Source: Sinosporangium siamense
GTDB taxonomy: Bacteria > Actinomycetota > Actinomycetes > Streptosporangiales > Streptosporangiaceae
Reading direction: 5' to 3'
DNA: 64,000 nucleotides
Assembly (NCBI RefSeq): GCF_016863435.1
Contig: NZ_BOOW01000030.1
Location: 186,001-250,000 of the forward strand
Of this stretch, positions 17,046 to 25,856 are shown in pieces (positions within the stretch are counted from its first letter, which is position 1; every line of letters starts with the position of its first letter). Below the pieces are notes generated by a model that was given only the letters and a program-made list of their open reading frames with translations, was not told the DNA's origin and did no database searches. Position numbers and translations under genes: made by a program.

Positions 17046-17951
17046 TCAGCGCGCTCGCGCATCGACAGCCGGGTGGGCCGCAGCCCAGTCGATCAGGGAT
17101 CCGGCAGTCTGGAACCGGCGACTGGAGAGCGACTCGCCCAAGATGACACCGACCAGCAGCCGATCGCCGCGCTCGGCCGCGAACGTGAGCGTGTAGCCCG
17201 CCGCCCTCGTATACCCGGTCTTCACCCCGACGGCGCCCGGCGCGCCGAGGAGCCTGTTGGTGTTCCGCCAGGCATAGTAGCGGTTCTCCGCCGTCGTGGG
17301 CACCGTGTGACCGATGGTCGAGGTGATGGCCTTGAACACCGGGTCCTCCACGGCGACCTGGGCGAGCCTGGCCTGATCCTCGGCGGTGGAATAGCCAGGG
17401 CCGCTTGGCCCCGACAGACCGTCGGCGTTGACGTAGAGCGTGTTGTCCAGCCCGAGATCACGGGCGGTCTCGTTCATCTTCGCCACGAACTCGTCCACCC
17501 CCGGCCCGTAGGTGCGGGCCAGCGCCTGCGTGGCGTCCGCCCCGGAGGGAAGCAGCGTGGCGTAGAGCAGGTCCTTGACGGTGAGCGAATCCCCCACCCG
17601 CAGCCCCGCGGTCGCGGCCCCACCGGCGTTGGCGTATCCCACGTCACTCGCCAGGATCTCAACCCGGTCGTCGAGGTTGGCCTCGTTGAGCACGACATAT
17701 GCCGTCATCACCTTGACCAGGCTGGCGATCGGCATACGCTCTTGCGCTCGGTGGCTTAGCCGTACTTCATCGGTGGAGGTGTCGAGGAGATAGGCGGCCC
17801 GGCCGTTGACCACCGGCACGTCGTGCACCGGGCGGACATAGGCCATGGGGGACGTCGTCTGTGTGGACTGGGCCAGTGCAGGGGTGGAGATTCCCGCGGT
17901 CAAGGCGACAGCGGCTGCACAGAGGGTCAGTCCAGCTTTCCCGATATGCAT
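17046..17951 (-). CDS. D-alanyl-D-alanine carboxypeptidase (S11 family)
   Basis: A 301-residue secreted penicillin-binding-protein-like enzyme that trims the terminal D-alanine of peptidoglycan stem peptides. It has a cleavable signal (LTLCAAAVALTAGISTPALAQ), the SxxK nucleophile in PIASLVKVMTAYV, the second motif in LLPSGADATQALA (SGA instead of the textbook SxN) and the third in GVKTGYTRAAGYT. It lacks the C-terminal amphipathic anchor of PBP5, so it may be freely secreted. It converges with the LysR gene, 24 bases apart, and has no clear functional link to the cluster on its left. Confidence 0.9.
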   Translation of the reverse strand: MHIGKAGLTLCAAAVALTAGISTPALAQSTQTTSPMAYVRPVHDVPVVNGRAAYLLDTSTDEVRLSHRAQERMPIASLVKVMTAYVVLNEANLDDRVEILASDVGYANAGGAATAGLRVGDSLTVKDLLYATLLPSGADATQALARTYGPGVDEFVAKMNETARDLGLDNTLYVNADGLSGPSGPGYSTAEDQARLAQVAVEDPVFKAITSTIGHTVPTTAENRYYAWRNTNRLLGAPGAVGVKTGYTRAAGYTLTFAAERGDRLLVGVILGESLSSRRFQTAGSLIDWAAAHPAVDARAR

Positions 17952-18209
17952 GCCCTTGAGAGTGCCATAGGAAAACTGTGACCCCCCGCGGGTATGACCT
18001 CAACGATCTCACTGCGATGCCCGATATCCCGGCGGCACCGGAGGTTCCCGCTTAGGTAAAAAATATTGGGGATCACTCCTCTTTTGCTCCGGCGCCTTTC
18101 ACAATCGTCGCAAGAGTTTCCCTGAACACTTAGACAGGGAAAGCCCCATGGGACACCTCCGCACCATGCACACGCTGGAGATACGTGCCAGCCGTTATAT
18201 TTCGGCGCG

Positions 18210-18911
18210 TTACGAGTGCCCCGGATCCGATAGTGCTCGGCGGAGGATCTCGTCCAGTTCAGTTTCGAACAAGGCGGACGGGTCGGGGACCATATCGGCC
18301 AGGTGTCCGTGGAGTTCGAGCACCAGCAGGCCGTGGCATCCGGCGGCCAGTCGCACCGCCAGCTGGAAACTCTCGTCGGCGCTGGGAACCGGCTGGGTGC
18401 GCCACTCCTCGCCGGCCGGGGGCTCCGGTTTTTGGCGGGCCTCCTGGATCAGGTCCATCAGCAGGACCATGATGCTGCGGGCCATGGGCCCGGTTTCTGC
18501 GGGTGCGCGATAGCCGGGGACCGGGCGGCCATACAGCAGGTCGAAGAGTTCGGGGTTCTCCAGCGCCCATCGCCGATACGTGCGTGCGTAATGCCGAATC
18601 CGTTCCGCGGGTGCCTCGCCGCAGCTACGGGAATCCGCCACCGTGCGTCTGAGCGTGTCGCCGAGGTCGGTGTAGGCGTCGATGAGCAGCTCGGTGATCA
18701 GGGCGTCCCGGGACGGAAAGTAGCGATAGAGCGAAGGTCCCCGCATCCCGAGGTCACGGGCGATCGCGTTGACGGACAACTGCCCCGCACCGCCCAGCTC
18801 GGCGAGGTGGCGCCGGGCCACGTCCTTGATCTCCTGCCTCAGCTGGTCGCGGTATCGCGCCCGGGGTGAGGAAGGTGTTCGCTCTCGCTCCGAGGCGTCG
18901 TCAGCTGCCAT
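18210..18911 (-). CDS. TetR-family regulator
   Basis: A 233-residue TetR regulator. Its HTH includes IKDVARRHLAELGGAGQLSVNAIARDLGMRGPSLYRYFPSRDALITELL. The C-terminal domain is of the TetR_C_33 (WHG) type, seen in IRHYARTYRRWALENPELFDLLYGRPVPGYRAP. It is divergent from a membrane-protein gene, and a perfect inverted repeat (18948-18965) sits between the two, so it most likely represses itself and that neighbour. The 258-base stretch between this gene's end and the carboxypeptidase start (17952-18209) shows nothing I can name. Confidence 0.88.
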   Translation of the reverse strand: MAADDASERERTPSSPRARYRDQLRQEIKDVARRHLAELGGAGQLSVNAIARDLGMRGPSLYRYFPSRDALITELLIDAYTDLGDTLRRTVADSRSCGEAPAERIRHYARTYRRWALENPELFDLLYGRPVPGYRAPAETGPMARSIMVLLMDLIQEARQKPEPPAGEEWRTQPVPSADESFQLAVRLAAGCHGLLVLELHGHLADMVPDPSALFETELDEILRRALSDPGHS

Positions 18912-18947
18912 GGCTCCATCTTGACATCGCTTTGCATTAACTACATC

Positions 18948-18965
18948 CTCTAGCTAAAACTAGAG
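18948..18965. promoter_or_regulatory. Inverted repeat between TetR and membrane-protein genes
   Basis: CTCTAG-CTAAAA-CTAGAG has six-base perfect arms around a six-base centre. It lies in the 75-base divergent region, 21 bases before the GTG of the membrane protein and 36 bases before the TetR start. Position and symmetry fit an operator for that TetR. Confidence 0.55.
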
Positions 18966-18986
18966 CCAGTAGCGAGGAGTGCGACG

Positions 18987-20000
18987 GTGAGCGGAGCAAC
19001 CGCCCTGTTAAAGAAGAGATCCGTCCAGGTGACAGCGGTGCTGTGGGTCCTCGGAAGCCTCGCCGTCTTCCCCCTGGCGGGCGGCGCACTCCCCTTCACC
19101 CGAGGCCCCGAGCCGCTTCCCGTCGCGACCGAGGTGATCAACGGTCAGCTCAACCTGCTGGCGGCCGGCATCGTGATCGCCATAGCCATCTTCATGACCC
19201 GCAACCGGCCCAAACTCGACCTGGCCACCCGAGCCCCCGAACGCCGAGTGGCGAAAACCGAGGTCATCGCCCTCATCGTGTACGGAACCGCGGTGAGCCT
19301 AGGCGGCCTGATCATCGGCAACCTGGCCGGCGACCACGCCTACAGCCTCCACCTGCCGGGCACCATCTACGGCCTCCACCACCAGACCCTCGCCCCCGGC
19401 TGGGTCCTGGGCTGGGCCGTCTACAACTTCGTGTTCTTCGCGGCTCTGCCGTACTTCGTCTTCAGACGGCGGGGTTACACCAACGCGCAGCTCAGTCTGC
19501 ACTCCAGCGACCGGCGTAAGGATGCGCTGCTCATCGTCGCGGTCCTGCTCGTGGAGAGCCTGCTCGAACTCACCGCCGTAAGCGACGAGATCCTGAGCCT
19601 GAGCCCCGGCCAACTACTCCTGGGCGTGCCCTTGGCCTTCACCGTCAACTTCTTCGGCGCGGTCCTCCCCATCATGATCTTCATCTACGCGATCCTGCTC
19701 CCCCGCTTCGCCCGCCTGACCGGCTCGGTCACGATGACCACCATCCTGGGCGGAGTGGCTTATGCGGTCATTCACATCTTTGAATCCTGGGCCGTATACG
19801 ACACCCTGCCCGCCGGGATCCTGACCGTCATCTTCCTGTTCCTGCAGTACATGGGCCCCGGCTTGATCAAGTCGGTCCTGACCCTGCGCACAGGCAACGC
19901 CTGGATCCACGTCTGGGGCTACCACGCCATCGCCCCCCACGTCACCCTCGACACCGTCACGTTCCTCGACAGCCTCAACCTCCGAGGCCCAACCTCGTGA
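18987..20000 (+). CDS. Polytopic membrane protein (possibly CPBP-like)
   Basis: A 337-residue integral membrane protein with about eight hydrophobic segments, among them VTAVLWVLGSLAVFPLAGG, LNLLAAGIVIAIAIFMT, VIALIVYGTAVSLGGLIIGNL, ALLIVAVLLVESLLEL, LLGVPLAFTVNFFGAVLPIMIFIYAILL and ILTVIFLFLQYMG. The motifs GWVLGWAVYNFVFFAALPYFVFRRRGY and HVWGYHAIAPHVTLD faintly recall CPBP (CAAX-protease/bacteriocin-processing) membrane proteins, but the paired glutamates are not clear, so I do not assign activity. The GTG start follows GAGGAG. Its expression is probably set by the divergent TetR; TetR-linked membrane proteins are often induced by membrane stress or drugs. Confidence 0.8.
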   Translation: MSGATALLKKRSVQVTAVLWVLGSLAVFPLAGGALPFTRGPEPLPVATEVINGQLNLLAAGIVIAIAIFMTRNRPKLDLATRAPERRVAKTEVIALIVYGTAVSLGGLIIGNLAGDHAYSLHLPGTIYGLHHQTLAPGWVLGWAVYNFVFFAALPYFVFRRRGYTNAQLSLHSSDRRKDALLIVAVLLVESLLELTAVSDEILSLSPGQLLLGVPLAFTVNFFGAVLPIMIFIYAILLPRFARLTGSVTMTTILGGVAYAVIHIFESWAVYDTLPAGILTVIFLFLQYMGPGLIKSVLTLRTGNAWIHVWGYHAIAPHVTLDTVTFLDSLNLRGPTS

Positions 20001-20153
20001 CCACCCATAACTGCGCTTCTCCGCCAAACACTCGCAAATCCGAGTGAGCTTGCAGCGCCTCGGCGAAGCTCTTGCCCTCCTGGTCAAGCATGAGTACGGC
20101 GAAGCCGGCCTCGGGGAAGGCGCCCGAGGCCCGGCTATGTCCGGCCGACGCCG
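20001..20153 (-). pseudogene. Possible C-terminal gene remnant
   Basis: The minus strand reads SGAFPEAGFAVLMLDQEGKSF, EALQAHSDLRVFGGEAQ and LWVVTRLG, ending in a stop at 19975. The residue mix looks like real protein, but there is no start: upstream it runs into the glycine-rich antisense of the next gene. It may be the tail of a decayed gene; it could also be chance in high-GC DNA. Confidence 0.2.
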
Positions 20154-20909
20154 TTAGCGCTCGCAGACCACGCCGTCGCCGTCGCGGTCCTGGTACCACT
20201 CGTATTCCGGGTCTATGCCGCGGCGGTAAGGACCAAGCCCCTTGGCGTTGGCCTCTCCACATGTGCCGTAGCGCGGATCGTTGCCGCCGCCACCGGTGCC
20301 GCCGCCCCCACCGCCACCAGTGCCGCCACCGCCGGTGCCACCCCGGTCTCCGTCCCCTCCGCCACCGCCGGTGCCGGGACCTCCAGTGCCGGGTTTGCCG
20401 TTGTCGCACTTGCCGGACCAGATCCGCAACCGCTGGCTCTTCGCCTTATCCTGCTCGGCCCGCAGAAGACGCGTGTACTTGTCGACCACATCGGTCGCCA
20501 CGAATTTGGCGTACCCGTAACGGACAAGGGAGCGGTTGAGGAAAACCCCGCTCTTGTTCCACACGTAGTAGACCCGCTGCCCCTTGGCGTCCTTCCCGAC
20601 CGCCCCCGGTCGCAGATAAACGACGGACGACGGGGGCGCGAAGCCCTTGGTGCGGGTCGTCGCGGCCTTGGCCCAGCATCTGCCGGATTCCGGGGTGTCG
20701 GCTTCGAGCAGGTGGACGTTGAGTTTCCTGCCCTTGTTGTTGACGACAAGCGTGTCACCGTCGACCACCTGCACCACCTTGACGGGCACCGCGCCTTTAG
20801 GCACACCAGGAGGCGCCGCGGCATGAGCGGGTGCGGATAAGGCCAGGGGAACCACGGCGGTGCCGAGCGCCGTGACGGCGGCGGCGAGCATGCGACCGGT
20901 GATGCGCAT
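20154..20909 (-). CDS. Secreted thermonuclease-like protein with excalibur domain
   Basis: About 251 residues. A Sec signal (MLAAAVTALGTAVVPLALSAPAHA) leads into a staphylococcal-nuclease-like domain: VVQVVDGDTLVVNNKGRKLNVHLLEADTPES, split here only for reading, with later VVYLRPGAVGKDAKGQRVYYVW and GVFLNRSLVRYGYAK. A poly-glycine linker (about 45 residues) follows, then a C-terminal excalibur calcium-binding motif, YEWYQDRDGDGVVCER. The usual second active-site arginine/glutamate pair is only partly conserved, so activity is likely but not certain. I start at ATG 20909, which opens a normal signal peptide. It probably acts outside the cell on nucleic acids. Confidence 0.85.
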   Translation of the reverse strand: MRITGRMLAAAVTALGTAVVPLALSAPAHAAAPPGVPKGAVPVKVVQVVDGDTLVVNNKGRKLNVHLLEADTPESGRCWAKAATTRTKGFAPPSSVVYLRPGAVGKDAKGQRVYYVWNKSGVFLNRSLVRYGYAKFVATDVVDKYTRLLRAEQDKAKSQRLRIWSGKCDNGKPGTGGPGTGGGGGDGDRGGTGGGGTGGGGGGGTGGGGNDPRYGTCGEANAKGLGPYRRGIDPEYEWYQDRDGDGVVCER

Positions 20910-21036
20910 GAAAACTCCAGTGTCGCGGGTGAAAAAACGTGCAGAACCGAAGACGCTCCACACCCACCCTGCGACTACACCCGGAATTCGAAAGTTGGCG
21001 CCCAACTTTCCCAAAAATCCCCCGAAAGGCGATGTT

Positions 21037-21162
21037 CTATGTCATCCGAAGGATAAATCCCACCACCGTGCCCACCGTGACGACGACATACCGGAGCACC
21101 GCCGCCTGGACGACCGCGGCCATGTCGGCTCCGCCGTACACAATCACGCCGTAAACAATCAC
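21037..21162 (-). CDS. Possible small membrane peptide (41 aa)
   Basis: A short frame starting GTG 21162 reads VIVYGVIVYGGADMAAVVQA then AVLRYVVVTVGTVVGFILRMT, which could form one or two membrane-spanning helices. An internal ATG at 21123 follows GGCGGAG. It lies directly behind the dehydrogenase gene on the same strand. The 290-base gap between that gene and the nuclease holds no other candidate. Evidence is limited to hydrophobicity and the possible ribosome-binding site. Confidence 0.25.
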   Translation of the reverse strand: MIVYGVIVYGGADMAAVVQAAVLRYVVVTVGTVVGFILRMT

Positions 21163-21200
21163 GCCGGACAGCAAGCAGCCCGGCACAAGCGCAAGTCCGT

Positions 21201-22232
21201 TCACGGTCTCAGCAGGATCTTCCCGCAGCTTTCCCCGCTCTCCAGTCGCCGATGGGCCTCGGCCGCGGCGGACAGCGGGAAAACCGAGTCGACCACCGGA
21301 GTGATCCGAGCCGACCAATACCAATCCAGCATCTGCCCGAAAGCCGCCCTCCCATAAGCCTCGGACCCAATCATCGTGAGCCCCCGCTGATAGGCGTCGA
21401 TGAGGTTGAAGGAAGCCGTCATCCCCGTCGTGTTGCCAAAGAACACAAGCCGCCCCCGCAGCCGCAAAGAATCGAGTGTGCGCTGAAAGAGAGCAGGACC
21501 AACGTGGTCAAGCGCGATGTCGGCCCCCCGCCCGTCGGTGATCGAGCGCACGGCGGCGGCGAGGTCGGTAGTGCGGTGGTTCACCGTGAGGGAGGCCCCC
21601 AGCTCCGCCATACACTCCAACTTCGCCTCGGATCCGGACGTCACGACGACCCTGGCGCCGAGGCCAAGCGCGATCTGCACGGCGGCGATGGTGATGCCGC
21701 TCCCCGCCCCATGCACCAGCAGCGTCTCCCCGGCCCGCAGGGCGCCGCGGACGACGAGGGCCTGCCACGCCATGGCATACGCGGTGGGCAGCCCGGCGGC
21801 CTCCTCCAGGCCCACGTGGCCGGGCACGGTGTGCGTGTGGGAGGACGGCACGGCGAGCAGTTCGGCGTAGCCGCCCTGGCGGGTGGCGCCGACGACGCGC
21901 ATGGCCGAGCAGTAGACGGTGTCTCCGTCGGCGCACGCCGTACACGAGCCGCAATGGAGGGCGGGGTCGACGACGACGCGGTCGCCGGCGGTGCGGTCGT
22001 GCACGCCGGGGCCGACGGCGACGATCACGCCGGCGACGTCCATGCCGGGGACGTGGGGCAGGGTGAAGCCGGGGAGGAGGCCGGGGCCGCGGCGCTGGAG
22101 GATGTCGAGCCGGTTGAGGGCGGTGGCGCCGACCTGGATGAGCACGTCGCCGGGGGCGGGTTCGGGGTCGGCCACGACGGTCTCGCGTAGTACCTCGGGC
22201 CCGCCGTGCTGGGTGTATTGAACGGCTCTCAC
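21201..22232 (-). CDS. Zinc-dependent medium-chain alcohol dehydrogenase/quinone-oxidoreductase-like protein
   Basis: A 343-residue MDR-family oxidoreductase. The N-terminal GroES-like domain has VPGMDVAGVIVAVGPGV and a full structural zinc knot, HCGSCTACADGDTVYC. The Rossmann region is LLVHGAGSGITIAAVQIALGLGARVVVTSG. The order (structural zinc cysteines, then GSGIT) fits zinc-binding dehydrogenases rather than zeta-crystallin. The GTG start at 22232 has AGGAG before it. It follows the second BMP-type permease by 22 bases and is probably the last gene of that operon, so it may oxidise the imported compound or a product of it. Confidence 0.88.
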   Translation of the reverse strand: MRAVQYTQHGGPEVLRETVVADPEPAPGDVLIQVGATALNRLDILQRRGPGLLPGFTLPHVPGMDVAGVIVAVGPGVHDRTAGDRVVVDPALHCGSCTACADGDTVYCSAMRVVGATRQGGYAELLAVPSSHTHTVPGHVGLEEAAGLPTAYAMAWQALVVRGALRAGETLLVHGAGSGITIAAVQIALGLGARVVVTSGSEAKLECMAELGASLTVNHRTTDLAAAVRSITDGRGADIALDHVGPALFQRTLDSLRLRGRLVFFGNTTGMTASFNLIDAYQRGLTMIGSEAYGRAAFGQMLDWYWSARITPVVDSVFPLSAAAEAHRRLESGESCGKILLRP

Positions 22233-22254
22233 CGGGACACTCCTGAAACAAAAC

Positions 22255-23154
22255 TTATGTGATGCCGCGGACGAAGGGTTGACCGAGCGCGGCCGGACCT
22301 CGGTGGCTCTTGGCGAAGAAGGTCATCGCGATGAGCGCGAGGAGGTACGGCGAGGCGATGAGGAATTGCGGGTTGAGTTCGTAGCCGAGTGCGGGCAGGG
22401 CGAGGCGCATGGCGTCGGCGGCGCCGAAGACGAGGACGCCGGCGAGGGTGCCGCGCAGGAGCCAGCCGCCGAAGATGACGGCGGCGATGACCATGTAGCC
22501 GCGTCCGGCGGTCATGTTCTGGTTGAAGGTGCCGACTTCGGCGACGGCGAGGTAGGCGCCGCCGAATCCGGCGAGCACGCCGCAGATCATGAGGGCCTGC
22601 CGGCGGCGTTTGTTGACGTCGATGCCGCTGACGTCGGCGGACCCCGGGTTCTCGCCGGCGGCGCGGGCTTCGAGGCCCCACCGGCTGCGGTGGACGAGCC
22701 AGAAGGCGGCGGGGACGAGCCCGATGAGGAGGTAGGCGGGCCACCGCTGGTCGAAGAGGGCGGGGCCGACGACGGGGATGTCGGAGAGCAGGGGGATGGT
22801 GAGCTTGTCGACCTGCCGGGACTCGGTCCGCATGATGAGGAAGCTGGTGAGTCCGAGCACGAGCACGTTGAGGGTGAGCCCGACGACGTAGGTGTTGACG
22901 CTGAGCCGGTGGCTGAACGTCGCGTGCACGACGGCGACGAGCAGCCCGGCGGCGACGCCGAAGGCGAGGCCGGCGCTGGGAGAGCCGGTCATGTGGGCGC
23001 CGGCGACGGCGGTGAAGGCGCCGCCCAGCATCATGCCTTCGAGGGAGATGTTGAGGGTGCCGGCGCGTTCGGCGATCCATTCGCCGAGGGCGGCGAAGGC
23101 GAGGGGGATGGCGAGCCGGACGGCGCTGGCCAGGATCAGTTCGATGCTGTCCAT
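22255..23154 (-). CDS. BMP-type ABC transporter permease 2
   Basis: A 299-residue permease of the nucleoside/simple-sugar (YufQ/NupQ) family. The N-terminus has IPLAFAALGEWIAERAGTLNISLEGMMLGGAF, the hallmark of this permease group, followed by about eight helices and NPGSADVSGIDVNKRRRQALMICGVLAGFGGAYLAV, which contains the cytoplasmic coupling loop. It lies 3 bases behind the partner permease. With the ATPase and BMP lipoprotein upstream it makes a complete importer. Confidence 0.88.
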   Translation of the reverse strand: MDSIELILASAVRLAIPLAFAALGEWIAERAGTLNISLEGMMLGGAFTAVAGAHMTGSPSAGLAFGVAAGLLVAVVHATFSHRLSVNTYVVGLTLNVLVLGLTSFLIMRTESRQVDKLTIPLLSDIPVVGPALFDQRWPAYLLIGLVPAAFWLVHRSRWGLEARAAGENPGSADVSGIDVNKRRRQALMICGVLAGFGGAYLAVAEVGTFNQNMTAGRGYMVIAAVIFGGWLLRGTLAGVLVFGAADAMRLALPALGYELNPQFLIASPYLLALIAMTFFAKSHRGPAALGQPFVRGIT

Positions 23155-23157
23155 CGC

Positions 23158-24273
23158 TCATGCCTCCACTGCGGCGGGCCGGCGGCGTTTGCGGAGTTCG
23201 GCGTAGGCCGCGGGGAAGACGGCGGCGAGCACGAGCAGCGCGGTGACGACGGAGACGAGATAGCGCGGCACCCCGGTGGAGGCGAGGAAGCCGCCTCCGG
23301 CGCGGAGCATGCCGAAGAACAGGGCGACGGGGATGGCGACGAGGGGGTGGTTGCGCGCGACGAGGGCGACGAGCAGCCCCTCCCAGCCGACGTTGTCGGC
23401 GAACCCGGCCTGGATGCGATAGACGCTGCCGGTCAGCATGACGCCTCCGGCGAGCCCGGCGGCGCCGCCGGACAGCAGCAGGGCTCCGCCGCCGAGCGCG
23501 GCGGCGCTCACTCCGGCGCGGCGGGCGGCGACGGGGTTCATGCCGAGCATGCGCAGGCGGAAACCCCATCTGCTGTAACGCAGGAGATAGGCGACGACGC
23601 CGGTGATGGCGAGGGCGATGAAGAAGCCGGTGCCAAGGTTGAAATCGGGATATTCGCCGAGCCGCGGCAACCGTACCCCCTCGGGGAGGAGGTTGGACTG
23701 CGGCGACAGGATCTGGCCTTTGACCGCGGTCTCCTGGAGGAGGTAGTCGCGGTTGACGGCGAACGACACGACCTGCATCGCCACGAAGATCATCAGCATG
23801 GTGCTGATGACGACGTCCACGCCGCGCCAGTAGTGCAGCACGGCGGGGATGCCCGCCCACACCGCGCCGGCGAGGGTCGCGCCGAGCAGGGCGAGGAAGC
23901 CGACGAGCCAGCCGGGACCGGGCACGAACAGGCCGATGGCGGCGCCCGCCATGGCCCCGATGATGAGCTGGCCCTCCTGGCCGATGTTGAAGATGCCGGC
24001 GCGGGCGCAGACGATCGCGCCGATGGCCACGATGAGCAGCGGCGTGGTCTCGTCGATCGTCTGCCCGATCGAGGCGCCGCCCTCCAGACTGCCCTGGTAG
24101 AGCGCGAGGAGCGCGTCGCCCATGGAGTGGCCGGCGAGCGTGACGAGCGCGGTGGCCAGGCCGAGGGCGACGGCGAAGGACACGACATAGAGCAGCGGCG
24201 CCGTCAGCCTCGATCGCAGCCGCACCAGTGGGGCGGGTGCCGGCGTGGTGGCGGGCGGCCGGGTGAGCGTCAT
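23158..24273 (-). CDS. BMP-type ABC transporter permease 1
   Basis: About 371 residues, the YufP/NupP-type partner. The ATG at 24273 overlaps the ATPase stop as ATGA. After a proline-rich cytoplasmic N-terminus come about ten helices, with ARAGIFNIGQEGQLIIGAMAGAAIG, the family signature region, and RMLGMNPVAARRAGVSAAALGGGALLLSGGAAGLAGG containing the coupling helix. An open frame continues upstream of 24273 but is antisense-like and non-homologous, so it is excluded. Confidence 0.88.
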   Translation of the reverse strand: MTLTRPPATTPAPAPLVRLRSRLTAPLLYVVSFAVALGLATALVTLAGHSMGDALLALYQGSLEGGASIGQTIDETTPLLIVAIGAIVCARAGIFNIGQEGQLIIGAMAGAAIGLFVPGPGWLVGFLALLGATLAGAVWAGIPAVLHYWRGVDVVISTMLMIFVAMQVVSFAVNRDYLLQETAVKGQILSPQSNLLPEGVRLPRLGEYPDFNLGTGFFIALAITGVVAYLLRYSRWGFRLRMLGMNPVAARRAGVSAAALGGGALLLSGGAAGLAGGVMLTGSVYRIQAGFADNVGWEGLLVALVARNHPLVAIPVALFFGMLRAGGGFLASTGVPRYLVSVVTALLVLAAVFPAAYAELRKRRRPAAVEA

Positions 24274-25856
24274 GCGATTTGGCCTCCCATCATCATGCCG
24301 AGGCGTTCCAGGTCGACGTCCGCCCGTTTCATCTCGCCGACGACGGCGCCGCGGTGGATGACGGCGACGCGGTGGGCGAGGGTGAGGATCTCTTCGAGCT
24401 CGGTGGAGATGAGGAGTACGGCGATGCCGTCCTGGGCCGCGCGATAGATGCGTTCGGTCATGTACTCGATGGCCCCGACGTCGAGGCCGCGGGTGGGCTG
24501 GGCGACGACGAGCACTTTGGGGCGTGCCGCCAGTTCCCGGGCGAGCACGACCTTCTGCTGGTTGCCGCCGGAAAGGAGCCGCATCGGGGTGTCCGGCGAC
24601 GGCACCGAGATGTCGAACTCGTCGATCAGCCTGGCCGCCCGTTCGCGCAGCTTGCGGGGGCTGACGAACATGCCGCTCGCCACCTCGCCGAGGTCGGCGA
24701 GCACAAGGTTCTCCGCCACGCTCATGTCGAGCACACATCCGGAGCCGTGCCGGTCCTCGGGCACCACGCCGACGCCCGCCCGGTGCATGGCGCCCGGCTT
24801 CCCGGCGTTCACCGCGGAGCCGCACACCTCGACGGTGCCGCTGTCGACGTCGAGCAGGCTGGACAGCAGGTCGCCGAGGGCGGCCTGCCCGTTGCCCTCG
24901 ACGCCCGCGATGCCGAGGATCTCCCCGGCCCGCACCTGGAGGGACAACCCACGCAGCAGCGGCCTGCCGTCGCGGGCGGTGGCGTGCACGTCGGTCAGGC
25001 GCAGCAGTACCTCGCCCTCGGCGGCGGTCTGCTCACCGACGATCAGCGCGTCCATCGCGCCGACGGCGGAGGCGGCGGTCCACTTGGACAACTCGCGGCC
25101 GACCATCTCGCGGGCGAGCTCGCGCACGTCGGTGCCCGCGGTGTCCCTGCGGGCGACGACGGCGCCGCCGCGCATGATGGTGACGCGGTCGGTGGCGTGC
25201 AGTATCTCGTCGAGCTTGTGGCTGATGAGGATGACGGTCTTGTGCTCGTCGGTGGTGGCCCTGCGCAGTACGGAGAACAGTTCGCGCGACTCGGCCAGGG
25301 TGAGGACGGAGGTGGGTTCGTCCAGGATGAGCAGGCCGGGGTCGCGGCGGAGGCATTTGATGAGTTCGACCCGCTGGCGTTCGCCGGTCGAGAGGTTCTC
25401 GACGTGGGCGTCGGGGTCGACGACGAGGCCGTAGCGCTCGCCGACCTCCTTGACGAGGCGCCTGGCCTGGTCGCGGTCGACCCGGCCGCGTTCGCCGAGG
25501 GTGACGTTCTCCCACACCTTCATGCGTCCGACCAGGCTGAAGTGCTGGTGCACCATCGCGATGCCGAGGCCGGCCGCGGCGAGCGGGTCGTTCACCGAGA
25601 CGCGCGAGCCGGCCATGTGGATCTCGCCGTGGTCCGGGGTCACCAGACCGGTGAGGATCTTCATGAGGGTGCTCTTGCCGGCGCCGTTCTGGCCAAGCAG
25701 CCCGTGGATCTCCCCGGGGTTCACGCTCAGGCAGACGTCGTCGCAGGCCAGCACCGAGCCGAAGCGCTTGGTGATGTGGCTGAGTTCGACCGAGGGGACC
25801 GCGGTGCCGTTCACCGCGGTCCCGGCCGGCCTACTCTGTTCCGTCGACGGCGGCAT
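24270..25856 (-). CDS. BMP-type ABC transporter ATPase with two ABC domains
   Basis: A 528-residue double-ABC ATPase. The first cassette has Walker A LLGQNGAGKSTLMKIL, signature LSTGERQRVELIKCL and Walker B LLILDEPTSVLTLAE. The second has a degenerate Walker A GVEGNGQAAL, LSGGNQQKVVLAREL and KVLVVAQPTRGLDVG, where the Walker B glutamate is a glutamine, as usual in this family. It resembles YufO/NupO and RbsA. The ATG overlaps the BMP lipoprotein gene by 26 bases; a later start may be used, but no better ribosome-binding site is visible. Confidence 0.88.
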   Translation of the reverse strand: MPPSTEQSRPAGTAVNGTAVPSVELSHITKRFGSVLACDDVCLSVNPGEIHGLLGQNGAGKSTLMKILTGLVTPDHGEIHMAGSRVSVNDPLAAAGLGIAMVHQHFSLVGRMKVWENVTLGERGRVDRDQARRLVKEVGERYGLVVDPDAHVENLSTGERQRVELIKCLRRDPGLLILDEPTSVLTLAESRELFSVLRRATTDEHKTVILISHKLDEILHATDRVTIMRGGAVVARRDTAGTDVRELAREMVGRELSKWTAASAVGAMDALIVGEQTAAEGEVLLRLTDVHATARDGRPLLRGLSLQVRAGEILGIAGVEGNGQAALGDLLSSLLDVDSGTVEVCGSAVNAGKPGAMHRAGVGVVPEDRHGSGCVLDMSVAENLVLADLGEVASGMFVSPRKLRERAARLIDEFDISVPSPDTPMRLLSGGNQQKVVLARELAARPKVLVVAQPTRGLDVGAIEYMTERIYRAAQDGIAVLLISTELEEILTLAHRVAVIHRGAVVGEMKRADVDLERLGMMMGGQIA

